Notes: generated from the sequence alone by a model not told the origin. 64,000 nt of DNA from Pseudomonas sp. TMP9 (GCF_037943105.1 NZ_CP149803.1:1054001-1118000); one strand, 5' to 3'; positions 26,652 to 40,970 are shown, counted from the stretch's first letter. A program made the numbers and translations.

Positions 26652-27377
26652 GTGGTGGAGCAGCAAGATTGGCAAATTCTAATCGTGGAAGACGATCAAC
26701 GTCTGGCTGAGTTGACCCGTGAATACTTGCAAAGCAACGGCCTTAATGTGTCCATTGAAATGGACGGTGCCAAGGCGGCTGCGCGGATTTTGCAGGAGCA
26801 ACCTGACCTGGTGATTCTCGACCTGATGCTGCCGGGCGAGGATGGCTTATCGATCTGCCGCAAGGTGCGCGGGCAATACGAGGGGCCGATTCTGATGCTG
26901 ACCGCACGCACCGACGACATGGATCAGGTGCTCGGCCTGGAGATGGGTGCGGACGACTATGTCTACAAGCCAGTGCGTCCGCGCGTGTTGCTGGCGCGTA
27001 TCCGCGCGCTGCTGCGCCGCCATGAAAGCAATGAGGCGCAAGAGCTGAGCGAGCGCCGGCGTTTGCAGTTCGGCCCGCTGGTGATCGACAGTGCCATGCG
27101 CGAGGCCTGGCTGGGTGAGCAGGGCATTGAGCTGACCAGTGCCGAGTTCGATTTGTTGTGGCTGCTGACCTCCAACGCCGGGCGGATTCTCTCCCGCGAG
27201 GAAATCTTCAACGCCCTGCGCGGCATTGAGTACGACGGCCAGGACCGCTCCATCGACGTGCGTATTTCGCGTATTCGGCCGAAAATCGGTGATGACCCGA
27301 TGCACCCGCGCTTGATCAAAACGGTGCGCAGCAAGGGTTATCTGTTTGTGGCCGAGGCAGCCGAGGCCATGGCATGA
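26652..27377 (+). CDS. rstA: OmpR-family response regulator (RstA-like)
   Basis: Protein of about 241 aa with a receiver domain (phospho-acceptor D57 in VILDLMLPGEDG; conserved Lys in YVYKPVRP) and an OmpR/PhoB winged-helix DNA-binding domain (GIELTSAEFDLLWLLTSNAG to SKGYLF). Several GTG codons compete as start (26646, 26652, 26655); AGGAG at 26642 best fits 26652. It pairs with the downstream kinase, 19 bases away. The kinase context makes the RstA assignment likely; target genes unknown. Confidence 0.88.
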   Translation: MVEQQDWQILIVEDDQRLAELTREYLQSNGLNVSIEMDGAKAAARILQEQPDLVILDLMLPGEDGLSICRKVRGQYEGPILMLTARTDDMDQVLGLEMGADDYVYKPVRPRVLLARIRALLRRHESNEAQELSERRRLQFGPLVIDSAMREAWLGEQGIELTSAEFDLLWLLTSNAGRILSREEIFNALRGIEYDGQDRSIDVRISRIRPKIGDDPMHPRLIKTVRSKGYLFVAEAAEAMA

Positions 27378-27396
27378 ACTGCGCCGTGAGCCGCCC

Positions 27397-28998
27397 ATGA
27401 ATTCGATCTTCCTGCGTATCTATGCCGGCATGCTGGCCGTGCTGGTGCTGGTGGCATTGCTCGGTGTCGGCGCGCTGCAGTTACTTAACGACGTGCGTGT
27501 GGATCAATACCGCGAACGTCTGGCCCAGGGCACCTTCCGCCTGATGGCTGATAACCTCACGCCGATGGTGGACATTGAGCGGCGCCGCGCCGTCGCGGTG
27601 TGGGGGCGTTTGCTCGGTATTCCGATGCAGGTCTCGTCGCTGCCTGAGGCTGGCCTCGACAGCAGCGCGCGCAACAACCTGCGCCGTGGCCAGGTGCTGG
27701 TGCAGCAGACCGGCCCGCACGAGGCGCGCATTTACAGCCAGCTGGGGGAACAGCCGCTGTTGCTGGTCGCCGATGTGCAGCAGGTCAGTGAGCAACTGGC
27801 GCGTGCCACCAGCTTTTTGTTGATTGATGAGCTGGTGCGCTACCCCTGGGACGAGCAGCCAAGCCGGCTGGCCGCGCTTAAGCGCGATAAGCGCTTCGGT
27901 TTCGACCTGCGCCTAGTGCGCCTCGATCAGGCCGACCTCGACCCTGACCAGCGTCGCCGCGTGGATGAAGGCGATACGGTGATGGCCTTGGGCCGTGGCG
28001 GTGACAGCATTTATGTGTTCTCCGGCATCGTCGACACGCCTTGGGTGCTGGAAATCGGTCCTCTTTACCAGATGGACCCTTACCCGGCGCAATGGTTGGT
28101 GCTGATCGGCGCACTTAGCCTGAGCCTGATCGGCATGATGGTTTACCTGTTGGTGCGGCCGCTGGAGCAGCGCTTGCGTGACGTCGAGGCGGCGGCCACG
28201 CAGATTGCCAGTGGCCGCTTGGATGCCCGCGCGCCAACCCGTGGCACAGATTCAGTGGCGCGGCTGGCAGCGGCTTTTAACGCCATGGCTGAGCACCTGC
28301 AGCGGTCTTTGGGTATTCAGCGGGAGATGGTGCGGGCGGTGTCACACGAACTGCGCACGCCAGTGGCGCGGTTGCGTTTCGGCCTGGAGATGATCGGTGA
28401 TGCGCAAACCGATGCGGCGCGGCGTAAATACATGGCGGGCATGGACAATGATATTCAGGACCTCGACAAGTTGGTCGACGAAATGCTCACCTACGCACGC
28501 CTCGAGCAGGGTGCGCCAGCGCTGAACTTCCAGCAGGTCGACCTGAATGAGCTGATCGATCAAGTGGTTACCGAGCTGGCTCCGCTGCGCGCCAGCGTGC
28601 GGGTTGAACACGGCCCTTCACGCGATGCCTTGGATGGCGGCGGCGCCTGTGTTGAGGCTGAGCTGCGCTACCTGCACCGTGCCCTGCAGAACTTGGTGAG
28701 CAACGCCATGCGCCATGCTGAGTCGCGGGTGCGGGTGAGTTACCAGATAGGCGCGCAGCGTTGCCGGGTGGATGTCGAAGATGACGGCCCCGGCGTGCCG
28801 GAAGAGGCCTGGGAGCACATTTTTACACCCTTTTTGCGCTTGGACGACAGCCGCACCCGCGCCTCTGGCGGACATGGTCTGGGTTTGTCCATCGTGCGCC
28901 GTATCACCTACTGGCACAGCGGTCGTGCGCAAATCAGCCGCAGCGAAAGCCTCGGTGGAGCGTGCTTTACCCTGATCTGGCCGCGTAAGCAGGGGTGA
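27397..28998 (+). CDS. rstB: Sensor histidine kinase (RstB-like)
   Basis: Protein of 533 aa, start at 27397 (MNSIFLRIYAGMLAVLVLVA). A first membrane segment (about 8-30), a periplasmic sensor region to about 232, a second membrane segment (234-255), a HAMP domain, H-box H317 (VRAVSHELRTPVARLR), and an ATPase part with NLVSNAMRHAE, DDGPGVPEE and GLGLSIVRR. It signals to the upstream response regulator. The periplasmic domain is large (about 200 residues), as in RstB. The stimulus is unknown. Confidence 0.88.
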   Translation: MNSIFLRIYAGMLAVLVLVALLGVGALQLLNDVRVDQYRERLAQGTFRLMADNLTPMVDIERRRAVAVWGRLLGIPMQVSSLPEAGLDSSARNNLRRGQVLVQQTGPHEARIYSQLGEQPLLLVADVQQVSEQLARATSFLLIDELVRYPWDEQPSRLAALKRDKRFGFDLRLVRLDQADLDPDQRRRVDEGDTVMALGRGGDSIYVFSGIVDTPWVLEIGPLYQMDPYPAQWLVLIGALSLSLIGMMVYLLVRPLEQRLRDVEAAATQIASGRLDARAPTRGTDSVARLAAAFNAMAEHLQRSLGIQREMVRAVSHELRTPVARLRFGLEMIGDAQTDAARRKYMAGMDNDIQDLDKLVDEMLTYARLEQGAPALNFQQVDLNELIDQVVTELAPLRASVRVEHGPSRDALDGGGACVEAELRYLHRALQNLVSNAMRHAESRVRVSYQIGAQRCRVDVEDDGPGVPEEAWEHIFTPFLRLDDSRTRASGGHGLGLSIVRRITYWHSGRAQISRSESLGGACFTLIWPRKQG

Positions 28999-29042
28999 AA
29001 GCAGCCTGGATGCAATCAGGGTTACGGAGTGCTTTCAGCCTC

Positions 29043-29111
29043 GTAGGGTGGATGGCGCTTTACCCATCCACCAACGGCAATGGTGGATGAAAATAGCGTC
29101 ATCCACCCTAC
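29043..29111. repeat. RAYT-type repeat, inverted pair
   Basis: GTAGGGTGGATGGCGCTTTACCCATCCACC is followed by its own inverse-oriented partner ending GTCATCCACCCTAC. It closely matches the copies flanking the RAYT gene 9 kb away, so the same element family is dispersed here, between rstB and rluA. Confidence 0.8.
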
Positions 29112-29135
29112 AGTGCTTATCAATGCGATCTGTCC

Positions 29136-29771
29136 TTAAAACGGTGCCAGGCACTCAAAGCGCATGCGCTCGCCTGTTTGCGGATGGGTCAGGCAGAGCA
29201 TGCGGGCGTGCAGGCACAGGCGTGGGTAGGCGGCGAGCGCTTGCGCGTGGGCATACAGGCCGTCGCCGAGCAGCGGATGACCGATGGAGAGCATGTGCAC
29301 GCGCAGTTGGTGTGAGCGGCCAGTGATCGGTGTGAGCTCGACGCGGCAAAAATCGCCGCAACGCTCCAGCACTTTCCAGTAGGTCAACGCATGTTTGCCT
29401 TGTTCATGGTCGACCACGTGGCGTGGTTTAGTCGGTGGGTCGTAACGCAGTGGCAGGTCGATGCTGCCGCTGTCCAGCTCGGGTTGGCCCCAGCACAGCG
29501 CGGTGTAGGCTTTCTCGGTTTCGCGGTCGTGGAACTGGCGCGACAGTTCGCGGTGGCTGTCGGCGTCGCGGGCGAGAACGATGATGCCTGAGGTTTCCCA
29601 GTCCAGGCGATGGACGATGCGTGCTTCTGGGTAACCGTTTTCCTGCAGGCGGGTGACCAAGCAATCACGATTATCTTCCGCGCGGCCGGGCACCGACAGC
29701 AGTAGGGTGGGCTTGTTAATCACCAGCAGGGCGGCGTCTTGGTGGAGAATTTCTACTTGGCTGAGGGGCAT
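29136..29771 (-). CDS. rluA: rRNA/tRNA pseudouridine synthase (RluA type)
   Basis: Protein of 211 aa starting MPLSQVEILHQDAALLVINKP; a longer frame from 29921 runs into a repeat element. The catalytic Asp is in HRLDWETSG, and the RSHQLRVHM motif is also present. The short form without an S4 domain matches RluA, which modifies U746 of 23S rRNA and U32 of some tRNAs. It lies downstream of minE, as in related Pseudomonas, but is separated from it by a REPIN-like element. Confidence 0.88.
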   Translation of the reverse strand: MPLSQVEILHQDAALLVINKPTLLLSVPGRAEDNRDCLVTRLQENGYPEARIVHRLDWETSGIIVLARDADSHRELSRQFHDRETEKAYTALCWGQPELDSGSIDLPLRYDPPTKPRHVVDHEQGKHALTYWKVLERCGDFCRVELTPITGRSHQLRVHMLSIGHPLLGDGLYAHAQALAAYPRLCLHARMLCLTHPQTGERMRFECLAPF

Positions 29772-29801
29772 GGGCTTCTTGAGTGCGCGTCGGTCTGCTG
29801 G

Positions 29802-29875
29802 TGTAGGAGCGGGCTTGCCTGCGATGACTTTGCCGGTGCTGCTTAAACGCTTCGCGGACAAGTCCGCACCTACAG
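29802..29875. repeat. REPIN-like inverted pair of REP sequences
   Basis: GTAGGAGCGGGCTTGCCTGCGA is followed after about 25 bases by the inverse arm (TCGCGGACAAGTCCGCACCTAC). This is the common Pseudomonas REP form GTAGGAGCGGGCTTGCCCGCGA in head-to-head arrangement. It lies just upstream of the rluA start. Confidence 0.75.
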
Positions 29876-29949
29876 GTTTTGTGTAAGGCTGAAATAAAAT
29901 GACGGCCATTAAGGCCGCCATTGATACAGGCTCTGCTGTGATAACCGGT

Positions 29950-30204
29950 TTAGCGGTCTGGCAGGGTGATGTTGAGTTCCAAAATGGAACAGCTGCCTTG
30001 GTTTTCCAGTGCGACCTGGACTTGATCCGAGTCGATGTTGACGTACTTGCGGATCACTTCAACCAGCTCTTGCTGCAGGGCTGGCAGGTAGTCCGGCTGG
30101 CTGCGCTGGCCGCGCTCGTGGGCGACGATGATTTGCAGGCGTTCTTTGGCAATAGACGCCGTGGTTTCTTTCTTTCGCTCACGAAAGAAATCAAAAATAT
30201 TCAT
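29950..30204 (-). CDS. minE: Cell division topological specificity factor MinE
   Basis: Protein of 84 aa. The N-terminal [23 protein letters not shown] is the membrane-contacting and MinD-activating helix, and the C-terminal part is the dimerisation domain. It drives the MinD oscillation that keeps the FtsZ ring at midcell. The start overlaps the minD stop by 4 bases, the normal minCDE arrangement. Confidence 0.96.
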   Translation of the reverse strand: MNIFDFFRERKKETTASIAKERLQIIVAHERGQRSQPDYLPALQQELVEVIRKYVNIDSDQVQVALENQGSCSILELNITLPDR

Positions 30205-31016
30205 TCACGACCCCCAAACATGCGCTGCATGAATCCCTTCTTTTGCACATCGAGGAACCGATGCGCCACTTCCTTGCCCAGCAGGCGGTCAACCGCGTCG
30301 CTGTAGGCTTGGCCTGCGTCGCTCTGGTCATCCAGAATCACCGGCACACCTTGGTTCGAGGCCTTGAGCACCGCTTGCGACTCAGGGATCACGCCGAGCA
30401 GGCGGATGGCGAGGATTTCCTCAACGTCTTCCACGCCGAGCATTTCGCCTTTGACCACACGTTCTGGGTTATAGCGGGTCAGCAGCAAGTGTTCCTTGAT
30501 CGGCTCTTCGCCTTTCTCGGCACGCCGCGATTTGCTCGCCAACAGGCCGAGCATGCGGTCTGAGTCACGCACCGAGGAAACCTCCGGGTTGGTCACCACA
30601 ATCGCTTCATCAGCGAAGTACATGGCCAAGTGCGCGCCTTTTTCGATACCGGCCGGCGAGTCGCAGACCACGTATTCGAAGGTTTCACGCAGCCCGTTGA
30701 TAACTTTCTCAACGCCTTCCTGGGTCAGCGCATCTTTGTCGCGCGTCTGGCTGGCAGCCAACACAAACAGATTATCCAGGCGCTTATCTTTAATCAGCGC
30801 CTGCGACAGGGTCGCTTCGCCGTTGACCACGTTGACGAAGTCATACACCACGCGTCGTTCGCAGCCCATGATCAAGTCAAGGTTACGCAGGCCGACGTCG
30901 AAATCGACGATGACAGTTTTGTGCCCGCGAAGGGCAAGGCCGGTACCAATGGCAGCGCTGGTGGTGGTTTTACCAACACCACCTTTACCGGACGTAACAA
31001 CGAGGATCTTGGCCAA
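30201..31016 (-). CDS. minD: Septum-site determining ATPase MinD
   Basis: Protein of 271 aa. The deviant Walker [12 protein letters not shown] is at residues 10-20 and an Asp switch is in [11 protein letters not shown]; the C-terminal amphipathic helix ([18 protein letters not shown]) attaches to the membrane. The start codon is TTG, as in other Pseudomonas minD genes; an AGGG lies about 12 bases upstream. MinD recruits MinC to the membrane and is released by MinE. Confidence 0.96.
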   Translation of the reverse strand: MAKILVVTSGKGGVGKTTTSAAIGTGLALRGHKTVIVDFDVGLRNLDLIMGCERRVVYDFVNVVNGEATLSQALIKDKRLDNLFVLAASQTRDKDALTQEGVEKVINGLRETFEYVVCDSPAGIEKGAHLAMYFADEAIVVTNPEVSSVRDSDRMLGLLASKSRRAEKGEEPIKEHLLLTRYNPERVVKGEMLGVEDVEEILAIRLLGVIPESQAVLKASNQGVPVILDDQSDAGQAYSDAVDRLLGKEVAHRFLDVQKKGFMQRMFGGRE

Positions 31017-31107
31017 GGTGATTCACCCTAAAAGGTAGAGAAAACGCAGGTTCCGTGGCCTATTCAGGCGTCCGGATGCCCTGTTTGAAAAGTGGCGGCA
31101 GTATCCG

Positions 31108-31833
31108 TTAAAGGCGGGTGATGTTCAACACGTCACCCGACAAGCTGACCTGCACCGCTTCGCCCCATAGTGGCTCACGGCGTAAGTCCTCAGAGACCTT
31201 GTAGTGGCCAGCGATGGAGAGCAACTCGGCGCCCATTTGTTGACAGAAAATCCGCGCCTTTAGGTTGCCCTTGATGCCCGCTAGCGCACGACCGCGCATC
31301 GGGGCGTACACATGGATGTTGCCATCGGCGAGAAGTTCCGCACCGGCGCTAACCGGGGCCAAGACAATGAGGTCGCCGCCTTGGGCATACACTTGCTGGC
31401 CGCCGCGTACTGGACTGGTAATGATTTTGCTCGGTTTGAGCTCCGGCTCAGCAGGTTTTTGTGGTGTCGGCGGTGCGAGTTCGATCAGCCGCTCGCGCGC
31501 GCCCGAGGGCGGCAGTACTGGTAAGTCCAGTGTTTCAGCCGCTGCAATGTCAGCTTCGCGGTTGGCACGGATCGCTAACGTACGCAGGCCATGCTTGCGA
31601 CACACGGCCATTAGCTCAGCTAGATCGAGCTCGCCTTCACCCTCCGGCAATTTGTCGAGGGCCAACACCAGCGGGGTATTGCTGAAAAAAGCTGGGGCTT
31701 GCGCAACTTTTTCGCTCAGTTGCAAATCGAGGCGGGCGAGGTCGTTGTGCGCCAGCTCCATCACGGTGATAGCCAGCATGCTGCCTTTTAGCTGGAATAC
31801 AGGGTCTTGCTCGAGAAGATCAGCTTGGCTCAT
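31108..31833 (-). CDS. minC: Septum-site determining protein MinC
   Basis: Protein of 241 aa. N-terminal MinC_N domain (about 1-110, FtsZ-inhibiting), a Pro-rich linker ([19 protein letters not shown]) and a C-terminal beta-helix domain ([27 protein letters not shown]) that binds MinD. It inhibits FtsZ assembly away from midcell. First gene of the - strand min operon; 91 bases to minD. Confidence 0.95.
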   Translation of the reverse strand: MSQADLLEQDPVFQLKGSMLAITVMELAHNDLARLDLQLSEKVAQAPAFFSNTPLVLALDKLPEGEGELDLAELMAVCRKHGLRTLAIRANREADIAAAETLDLPVLPPSGARERLIELAPPTPQKPAEPELKPSKIITSPVRGGQQVYAQGGDLIVLAPVSAGAELLADGNIHVYAPMRGRALAGIKGNLKARIFCQQMGAELLSIAGHYKVSEDLRREPLWGEAVQVSLSGDVLNITRL

Positions 31834-31975
31834 GGTTTGCCTGACGCGGCCTAATAAATTAAGCCGGACTTATAGCGAGAACGCCGCGCGCTAGCAAGTT
31901 GCAAGCGGCTAAACCAAGGGCGCGGAAAACTCCTGATAGAATGCCGCGCTTTGTTGCATGCTTTGGACCTGTGTT

Positions 31976-32902
31976 ATGGATCGTCCTGTTTTCCGCACTT
32001 ATTTTCTGCACCCGCGTTTCTGGCTGTTGTGGCTTGGCTTAGGCCTGTTATGGCTGATCGCCCAGCTGCCTTATAAAGCGCTGCTACTGCTGGGTCGTGG
32101 TCTTGGCGCGTTGATGTACAGCCTGGCCCGCTCGCGGCGGCAGATCGCGGCGCGCAACTTAGGGCTGTGTTTCCCGCACATGACGGCGGCTGACCGAAAG
32201 GCGCTATTAAAAGAAAACTTCGCTTCGACCGGGATTACCTTCTTTGAGATGGCCATTGCTTGGTGGTGGCCCGCCGAGCGTCTGCGTCGGCTGGGCACCG
32301 TCGAGGGGCTGGAACATTTGCGCCAAGCCGAGGCTGACGGTCAGGGGGTGATCTTGATGGCGCTGCATTTCACCACCCTGGAAATGGGCGGCGGCCTTTT
32401 AGGGTTGGAGCAAGGCGTGTATGGCATGTACCGACCGCATAAGAACCCGCTATTCGATTATGTGCAGCGCTGCGGCCGCGAGCAGCGCCTGCTTGGCGTG
32501 ATTGGCCGTGATGATGTGCGTGGCATGCTCAAGCTGCTGCGTGGCGGCGGCATCGTCTGGTACGCGCCGGATCAGGACTACGGCGCCCAGCGCAGTATCT
32601 TTGTGCCGTTGTTCGGCGTGCCCGCCGCCACGGTGACAGCGACCAGTAAGTTCGCGCGCATGGGCCGGGCGCAGGTAATACCCTTTACCCAGCAGCGTTT
32701 ACCCGACGGCCAAGGCTATCGATTGGTGATCCATCCGCCGCTGGTGAATTTTCCCACTGAAAACGATGAAGCGGATTGCCTGCGGATTAATCAATGGATT
32801 GAGCAGGCCGTCAGCGTTTGTCCTGAGCAGTATCTGTGGGCGCATCGACGCTTCAAGACGCGGCCGCAAGGTGAGGCAAAGCTCTATAAAAAGAAGCGCT
32901 GA
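31976..32902 (+). CDS. lpxL: Lipid A biosynthesis lauroyl acyltransferase (LpxL/HtrB type)
   Basis: Protein of 308 aa starting MDRPVFRTYFLHPRFW; one N-terminal membrane segment (about 15-40). The acyltransferase motif H131-x4-E136 (HFTTLE) is intact, with a later YAPDQDYG motif. It adds a secondary acyl chain to Kdo-lipid A in the inner membrane. Divergent from minC, as in P. aeruginosa. The start is six codons after an upstream ATG at 31958, chosen because the family begins near this residue. Confidence 0.9.
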   Translation: MDRPVFRTYFLHPRFWLLWLGLGLLWLIAQLPYKALLLLGRGLGALMYSLARSRRQIAARNLGLCFPHMTAADRKALLKENFASTGITFFEMAIAWWWPAERLRRLGTVEGLEHLRQAEADGQGVILMALHFTTLEMGGGLLGLEQGVYGMYRPHKNPLFDYVQRCGREQRLLGVIGRDDVRGMLKLLRGGGIVWYAPDQDYGAQRSIFVPLFGVPAATVTATSKFARMGRAQVIPFTQQRLPDGQGYRLVIHPPLVNFPTENDEADCLRINQWIEQAVSVCPEQYLWAHRRFKTRPQGEAKLYKKKR

Positions 32903-33011
32903 GCTGTCATTCAATTGGCGGACTGCGCAATAAGGCTCGTTTTCTTGGCGTGTGCGGGTTCCGCGTGCGCTTGGCTGGCTCCTATACTGGCAAAAAAGTG
33001 GGGAACAGCCT

Positions 33012-34214
33012 ATGTCGCACAGCGCTTCAACCAGTCAGCCAATTACCGGGCTGATTCTTTCCGGCGGTGGTGCGCGGGCGGCCTACCAAGTGGGTGTGCT
33101 GGCGGCGATTGCTGATCTGCTCCCTGATGCATCGCATAATCCCTTCCCGGTGATCGTCGGTACCTCAGCCGGCGCCATCAATGCCGTGGGTTTAGCCTGC
33201 GGGGCGTTGCACTTCCGAGAGGCAGTGCGCCGGCTGACCAGTGTTTGGCAGGGTTTTCATACCCACCAGGTGTACCGCAGTGATTGGCCGGGCGTGCTAC
33301 GCCAAGCCAGCCGCTTTATCGGCCACAGTCTGCTCGGCTTGGGCGGCGAGGTGCCGGTGGCGCTGCTCGACAGTGCGCCGCTGGCCAAATTGCTGGCGAA
33401 GGAGATGGACTTCAGCGGGATTGCCGCTGCCGTGCGCCACCGCAAGCTGCGTGCGGTGGCCGTCACCGCCTTTGGCTATGAAAGCGGCCAAGCGGTGACC
33501 TTTTATCAAGGCCGTGCGGCTATCGACCCTTGGTTTCGTCATCGCCGTGTGGGCGTGCCGACCCGTCTGGCACTGGAGCATCTACTGGCCAGTGCCTCGA
33601 TTCCACTGATATTCCCGCCGGTAAAGATCAACCGCGAATACTTTGGCGATGGTGCGGTGCGTCAGTCCGCACCGATCAGCCCAGCACTGCATCTGGGGGC
33701 GAGTCGGGTGTTAGTGGTGGGGGTCAGTGATAACCCGGTTGGCCCGCAGGCACAGGCGCCGGTGGTGCGCTCGCGGCAAACCCGCCCGCCGAGCCTGGCG
33801 CAGATCAGCGGGCATATGCTCAACAGCACCTTTATTGACAACTTGGAAAGCGATATCGAGTTGCTGGAGCGGCTGAATCAGATGGGCCGGCTGATCCCGG
33901 CTGAGAATCAGCCGCGCGGGTTGGGTCTAAAGCCGGTGGATGTGTTGGTGATTTCACCCAGCCAGCCGCTGGACCGAATTGCTGCGCGTCATCGGCATGA
34001 GCTGCCCAAAGCACTGCGTCTATTTTTGCGTGGCCCGGGGGCAACCAAGGCCAGCGGCGCTGGTGTGCTGAGTTACCTGTTATTTGAGCCGGGTTATTGC
34101 AGCGAGTTGATCGAGTTGGGTTACCAAGATGCCATGGCGCAGAAAGCTCAGCTGATTGAGTTTCTGCAGCTGGAAACTCCGCCTGTGCCGGCCAGTATTC
34201 CCGTCCCCGCGTGA
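33012..34214 (+). CDS. Patatin-like phospholipase
   Basis: Protein of 400 aa starting MSHSASTSQPITGLILSGGG, with GGGGAA spacing upstream at 33000. The oxyanion Gly stretch SGGGARAAYQ (17-26), nucleophile S52 in GTSAGAIN, and Asp of the DGA dyad in YFGDGAVRQ are all present, so it should be an active lipid acyl hydrolase. No signal peptide is visible. Length fits bacterial patatins of the YchK/RssA kind rather than ExoU. Monocistronic downstream of lpxL. Confidence 0.88.
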   Translation: MSHSASTSQPITGLILSGGGARAAYQVGVLAAIADLLPDASHNPFPVIVGTSAGAINAVGLACGALHFREAVRRLTSVWQGFHTHQVYRSDWPGVLRQASRFIGHSLLGLGGEVPVALLDSAPLAKLLAKEMDFSGIAAAVRHRKLRAVAVTAFGYESGQAVTFYQGRAAIDPWFRHRRVGVPTRLALEHLLASASIPLIFPPVKINREYFGDGAVRQSAPISPALHLGASRVLVVGVSDNPVGPQAQAPVVRSRQTRPPSLAQISGHMLNSTFIDNLESDIELLERLNQMGRLIPAENQPRGLGLKPVDVLVISPSQPLDRIAARHRHELPKALRLFLRGPGATKASGAGVLSYLLFEPGYCSELIELGYQDAMAQKAQLIEFLQLETPPVPASIPVPA

Positions 34215-35774
<1,560 letters not shown>

Positions 35775-35913
35775 TAGCCGGTTCGCTCGACCCATGGAAG
35801 GGTTGAGCTAACAGCAAGGACGCCCGTCTCTGTGTGTGCCGTAACTACGGTTGCGGTTTTCTCTAAGTGGCTCGCAAGCGCCTCTTAGAGTTTTTATCAA
35901 AAGGAGTGGCACC

Positions 35914-36942
35914 ATGCTGGTGATGCGCCCCGCGCAAATGGCTGACCTGACTGACGTGCAGCGTCTGGCCGCGGACAGCCCGGTTGGTGTGACTTCACTG
36001 CCGGACGACAGTGATCGTCTGCGTGAAAAAATTGCTGCTTCGGAAGCCTCGTTTGCCGCTGAAGTCAGCTTTAACGGTGAAGAAAGTTACTTCTTCGTGC
36101 TGGAAGACAGCGCCAGCGGCCGTCTGGTCGGCTGCTCCGGCATCGTCGCTTCGGCGGGTTATTCCGAGCCGTTTTACAGCTTCCGTAACGAAACCTTTGT
36201 GCACAACTCCCGTGAGTTGAAAATCCATAACAAGATTCACGTCCTCTCGCTGTGCCATGACCTCACCGGCAACAGTTTGTTGACCAGCTTCTATGTTGAC
36301 CGGGCCTTGGTGAACACCGCCTGGTCGGAGCTGAACTCGCGGGCACGCTTACTGTTTCTGGCCAATCACCCGGAGCGCTTTGCCGATGCGGTGGTGGTGG
36401 AAATCGTCGGAACCAGCGATGAGGCGGGTGATTCGCCGTTCTGGGATGCGGTGGGGCGCAACTTTTTCGACATGAATTACACCGAGGCCGAGCGTTTGTG
36501 TGGCCTGAAGAGTCGCACCTTCCTTGCTGAGTTGATGCCGCATTACCCGATTTACGTGCCATTACTGCCCGATGCCGCTCAAGAATCCATGGGCCAAGTG
36601 CACCCGCGCGCGCAGATCAGCTTTGACATTCTGATGCGTGAAGGCTTCGAGACTGATCATTACATCGACATCTTCGATGGCGGCCCGACCCTGCATGCGC
36701 GCACCTCGGGCATCCGCTCGATTGCTCAGAGCCGCGTGGTGCCCGTGCGCGTTGCGGTAGAAAAAAGCGAGCCGAGTAAGGGCAGTCGACCCTACTTGGT
36801 CTGCAATGGCCAGTTGCAGGATTTCCGCGCGATTGTCGCGGAGCTGGATTGGGTGCCGGGTAAGCCCGTTACCCTCAGTGTTGCGGCCGCCGAGGCCTTG
36901 GGCGTCGGTGAAGGCGTGAGCGTGCGCTTGGTTGCGGTTTAA
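35914..36942 (+). CDS. aruF: Arginine/ornithine N-succinyltransferase, alpha subunit
   Basis: Protein of 342 aa starting MLVMRPAQMADLTDVQRLAAD after AAAAGGAG. Arg/Orn N-succinyltransferase family (AstA); in Pseudomonas it is a heteromer with the product of the next gene. It succinylates arginine or ornithine using succinyl-CoA. Marks are NNSRELKIHNKIHVLSLCHDLTGNS and GRVHPRA-like segments shared with AruG. 15 bases from aruG. Confidence 0.93.
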   Translation: MLVMRPAQMADLTDVQRLAADSPVGVTSLPDDSDRLREKIAASEASFAAEVSFNGEESYFFVLEDSASGRLVGCSGIVASAGYSEPFYSFRNETFVHNSRELKIHNKIHVLSLCHDLTGNSLLTSFYVDRALVNTAWSELNSRARLLFLANHPERFADAVVVEIVGTSDEAGDSPFWDAVGRNFFDMNYTEAERLCGLKSRTFLAELMPHYPIYVPLLPDAAQESMGQVHPRAQISFDILMREGFETDHYIDIFDGGPTLHARTSGIRSIAQSRVVPVRVAVEKSEPSKGSRPYLVCNGQLQDFRAIVAELDWVPGKPVTLSVAAAEALGVGEGVSVRLVAV

Positions 36943-36957
36943 GGAAGGAGTTAACGC

Positions 36958-37974
36958 ATGATCGTTCGTCCCGTCCGCAGCGCCGATTTGCCTGCCCTGT
37001 TCCAGTTGGCGCGCAGCACCGGCGCTGGTCTGACCACCTTGCCCGCCAATGAGGAGCGCTTGGCGCACCGCGTCGGTTGGGCCGAAAAAACCTTCAGCGG
37101 CGAAGCTGCGCGCGCCGATGCGGACTACCTGTTTGTGCTGGAAGACGACAACGGTGAGGTGGTCGGTATCTCGGCGGTCGCAGGCGCCGTTGGTCTGCGT
37201 GAGCCTTGGTACAACTACCGCGTCGGCTTGACTGTCAGCGCGTCCCAAGAGCTGAATATCCACCGGCAAATCCCCACGCTGTTTCTGGCTAACGACCTGA
37301 CGGGCAACTCCGAACTGTGCTCGCTGTTTTTGCGCAGCGACCAGCGCAGCGGCCTCAATGGTCGTTTGTTGTCGAAAGCGCGCTTTTTGTTTATCGCCGA
37401 GTTCCGTGAGCTGTTTGGCGACAAGGTGATTGCCGAGATGCGCGGCATGTCCGATGAGCAGGGCCGTTCGCCGTTCTGGGAAAGCCTGGGGCGGCACTTT
37501 TTTAAGATGGAATTCAGCCAAGCTGACTACCTTACCGGGGTTGGTAATAAGGCCTTTATTGCCGAGCTGATGCCCAAGTTCCCCCTGTACACGTGCTTTC
37601 TTTCCGAGGATGCGCGCAACATCATCGGCCGTGTCCATCCCGATACCGAACCGGCGCTGGCCATGCTCAAGGGCGAGGGTTTCAGCTATCAAGGCTATGT
37701 CGATATTTTCGACGCCGGCCCGGCGATTGAAGCCGAAACCGCAAAAATCCGCGCGGTGCATGACAGCCAGGTGCTGGTGCTGGCCATTGGCACGCCGGGC
37801 GATGACGCCCCGCAGTACCTCATTCACAACCGCAAACGCGAAAACTGCCGAATTACCGCCGCCGCCGCACGTATGGCCGCCGGCACGCTGGTGGTTGATG
37901 CGCTAACCGCTAAGCGCTTGCAGCTGTCAGCGGGCGATCAGGTGCGCGCGGTCGCTGTCTCCGCTCGCGGCTAA
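36958..37974 (+). CDS. aruG: Arginine/ornithine N-succinyltransferase, beta subunit
   Basis: Protein of 338 aa, AstA family, paralogous to AruF (shared SQELNIHRQIPTLFLANDLTGNSEL and FSYQGYVDIFDAGP). Together the two subunits form the first committed enzyme of the AST pathway. GGAAGGAG lies directly upstream of the ATG. Paralogy of the two genes shows an ancient tandem duplication, a known Pseudomonas feature; E. coli has a single AstA. Confidence 0.94.
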   Translation: MIVRPVRSADLPALFQLARSTGAGLTTLPANEERLAHRVGWAEKTFSGEAARADADYLFVLEDDNGEVVGISAVAGAVGLREPWYNYRVGLTVSASQELNIHRQIPTLFLANDLTGNSELCSLFLRSDQRSGLNGRLLSKARFLFIAEFRELFGDKVIAEMRGMSDEQGRSPFWESLGRHFFKMEFSQADYLTGVGNKAFIAELMPKFPLYTCFLSEDARNIIGRVHPDTEPALAMLKGEGFSYQGYVDIFDAGPAIEAETAKIRAVHDSQVLVLAIGTPGDDAPQYLIHNRKRENCRITAAAARMAAGTLVVDALTAKRLQLSAGDQVRAVAVSARG

Positions 37975-38058
37975 AAGCTACGCGCCGCTATGCAGCGCGG
38001 CTGTGTCTAAATTGCCGACTCGGCGGATGCCGGGTCTACACCTTGCTGGGAGTGATAA

Positions 38059-40889
<2,831 letters not shown>

Positions 40890-40920
40890 GTAGGGTGAGT
40901 CGCGCTTGATCGACCCATCG

Positions 40921-40946
40921 GTGGGTGTCAAAAGCGACACCCACCC
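40921..40946. repeat. Inverted repeat between aruB and the next gene
   Basis: GTGGGTGTC / GACACCCAC arms around a 6-base loop. The neighbouring GTAGGGTGAGTCGCGCTTGA resembles a diverged copy of the RAYT-associated repeat. No T-run follows, so transcription probably continues. Confidence 0.5.
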
Positions 40947-40970
40947 GACACCCAACACTGTGGAGATTTT

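Noticed and set aside
36562..37827. 421-aa frame on the - strand opposite aruG and part of aruF
   Set aside because: Opposite two clear AruF/AruG paralogues; composition is typical of a high-GC shadow.
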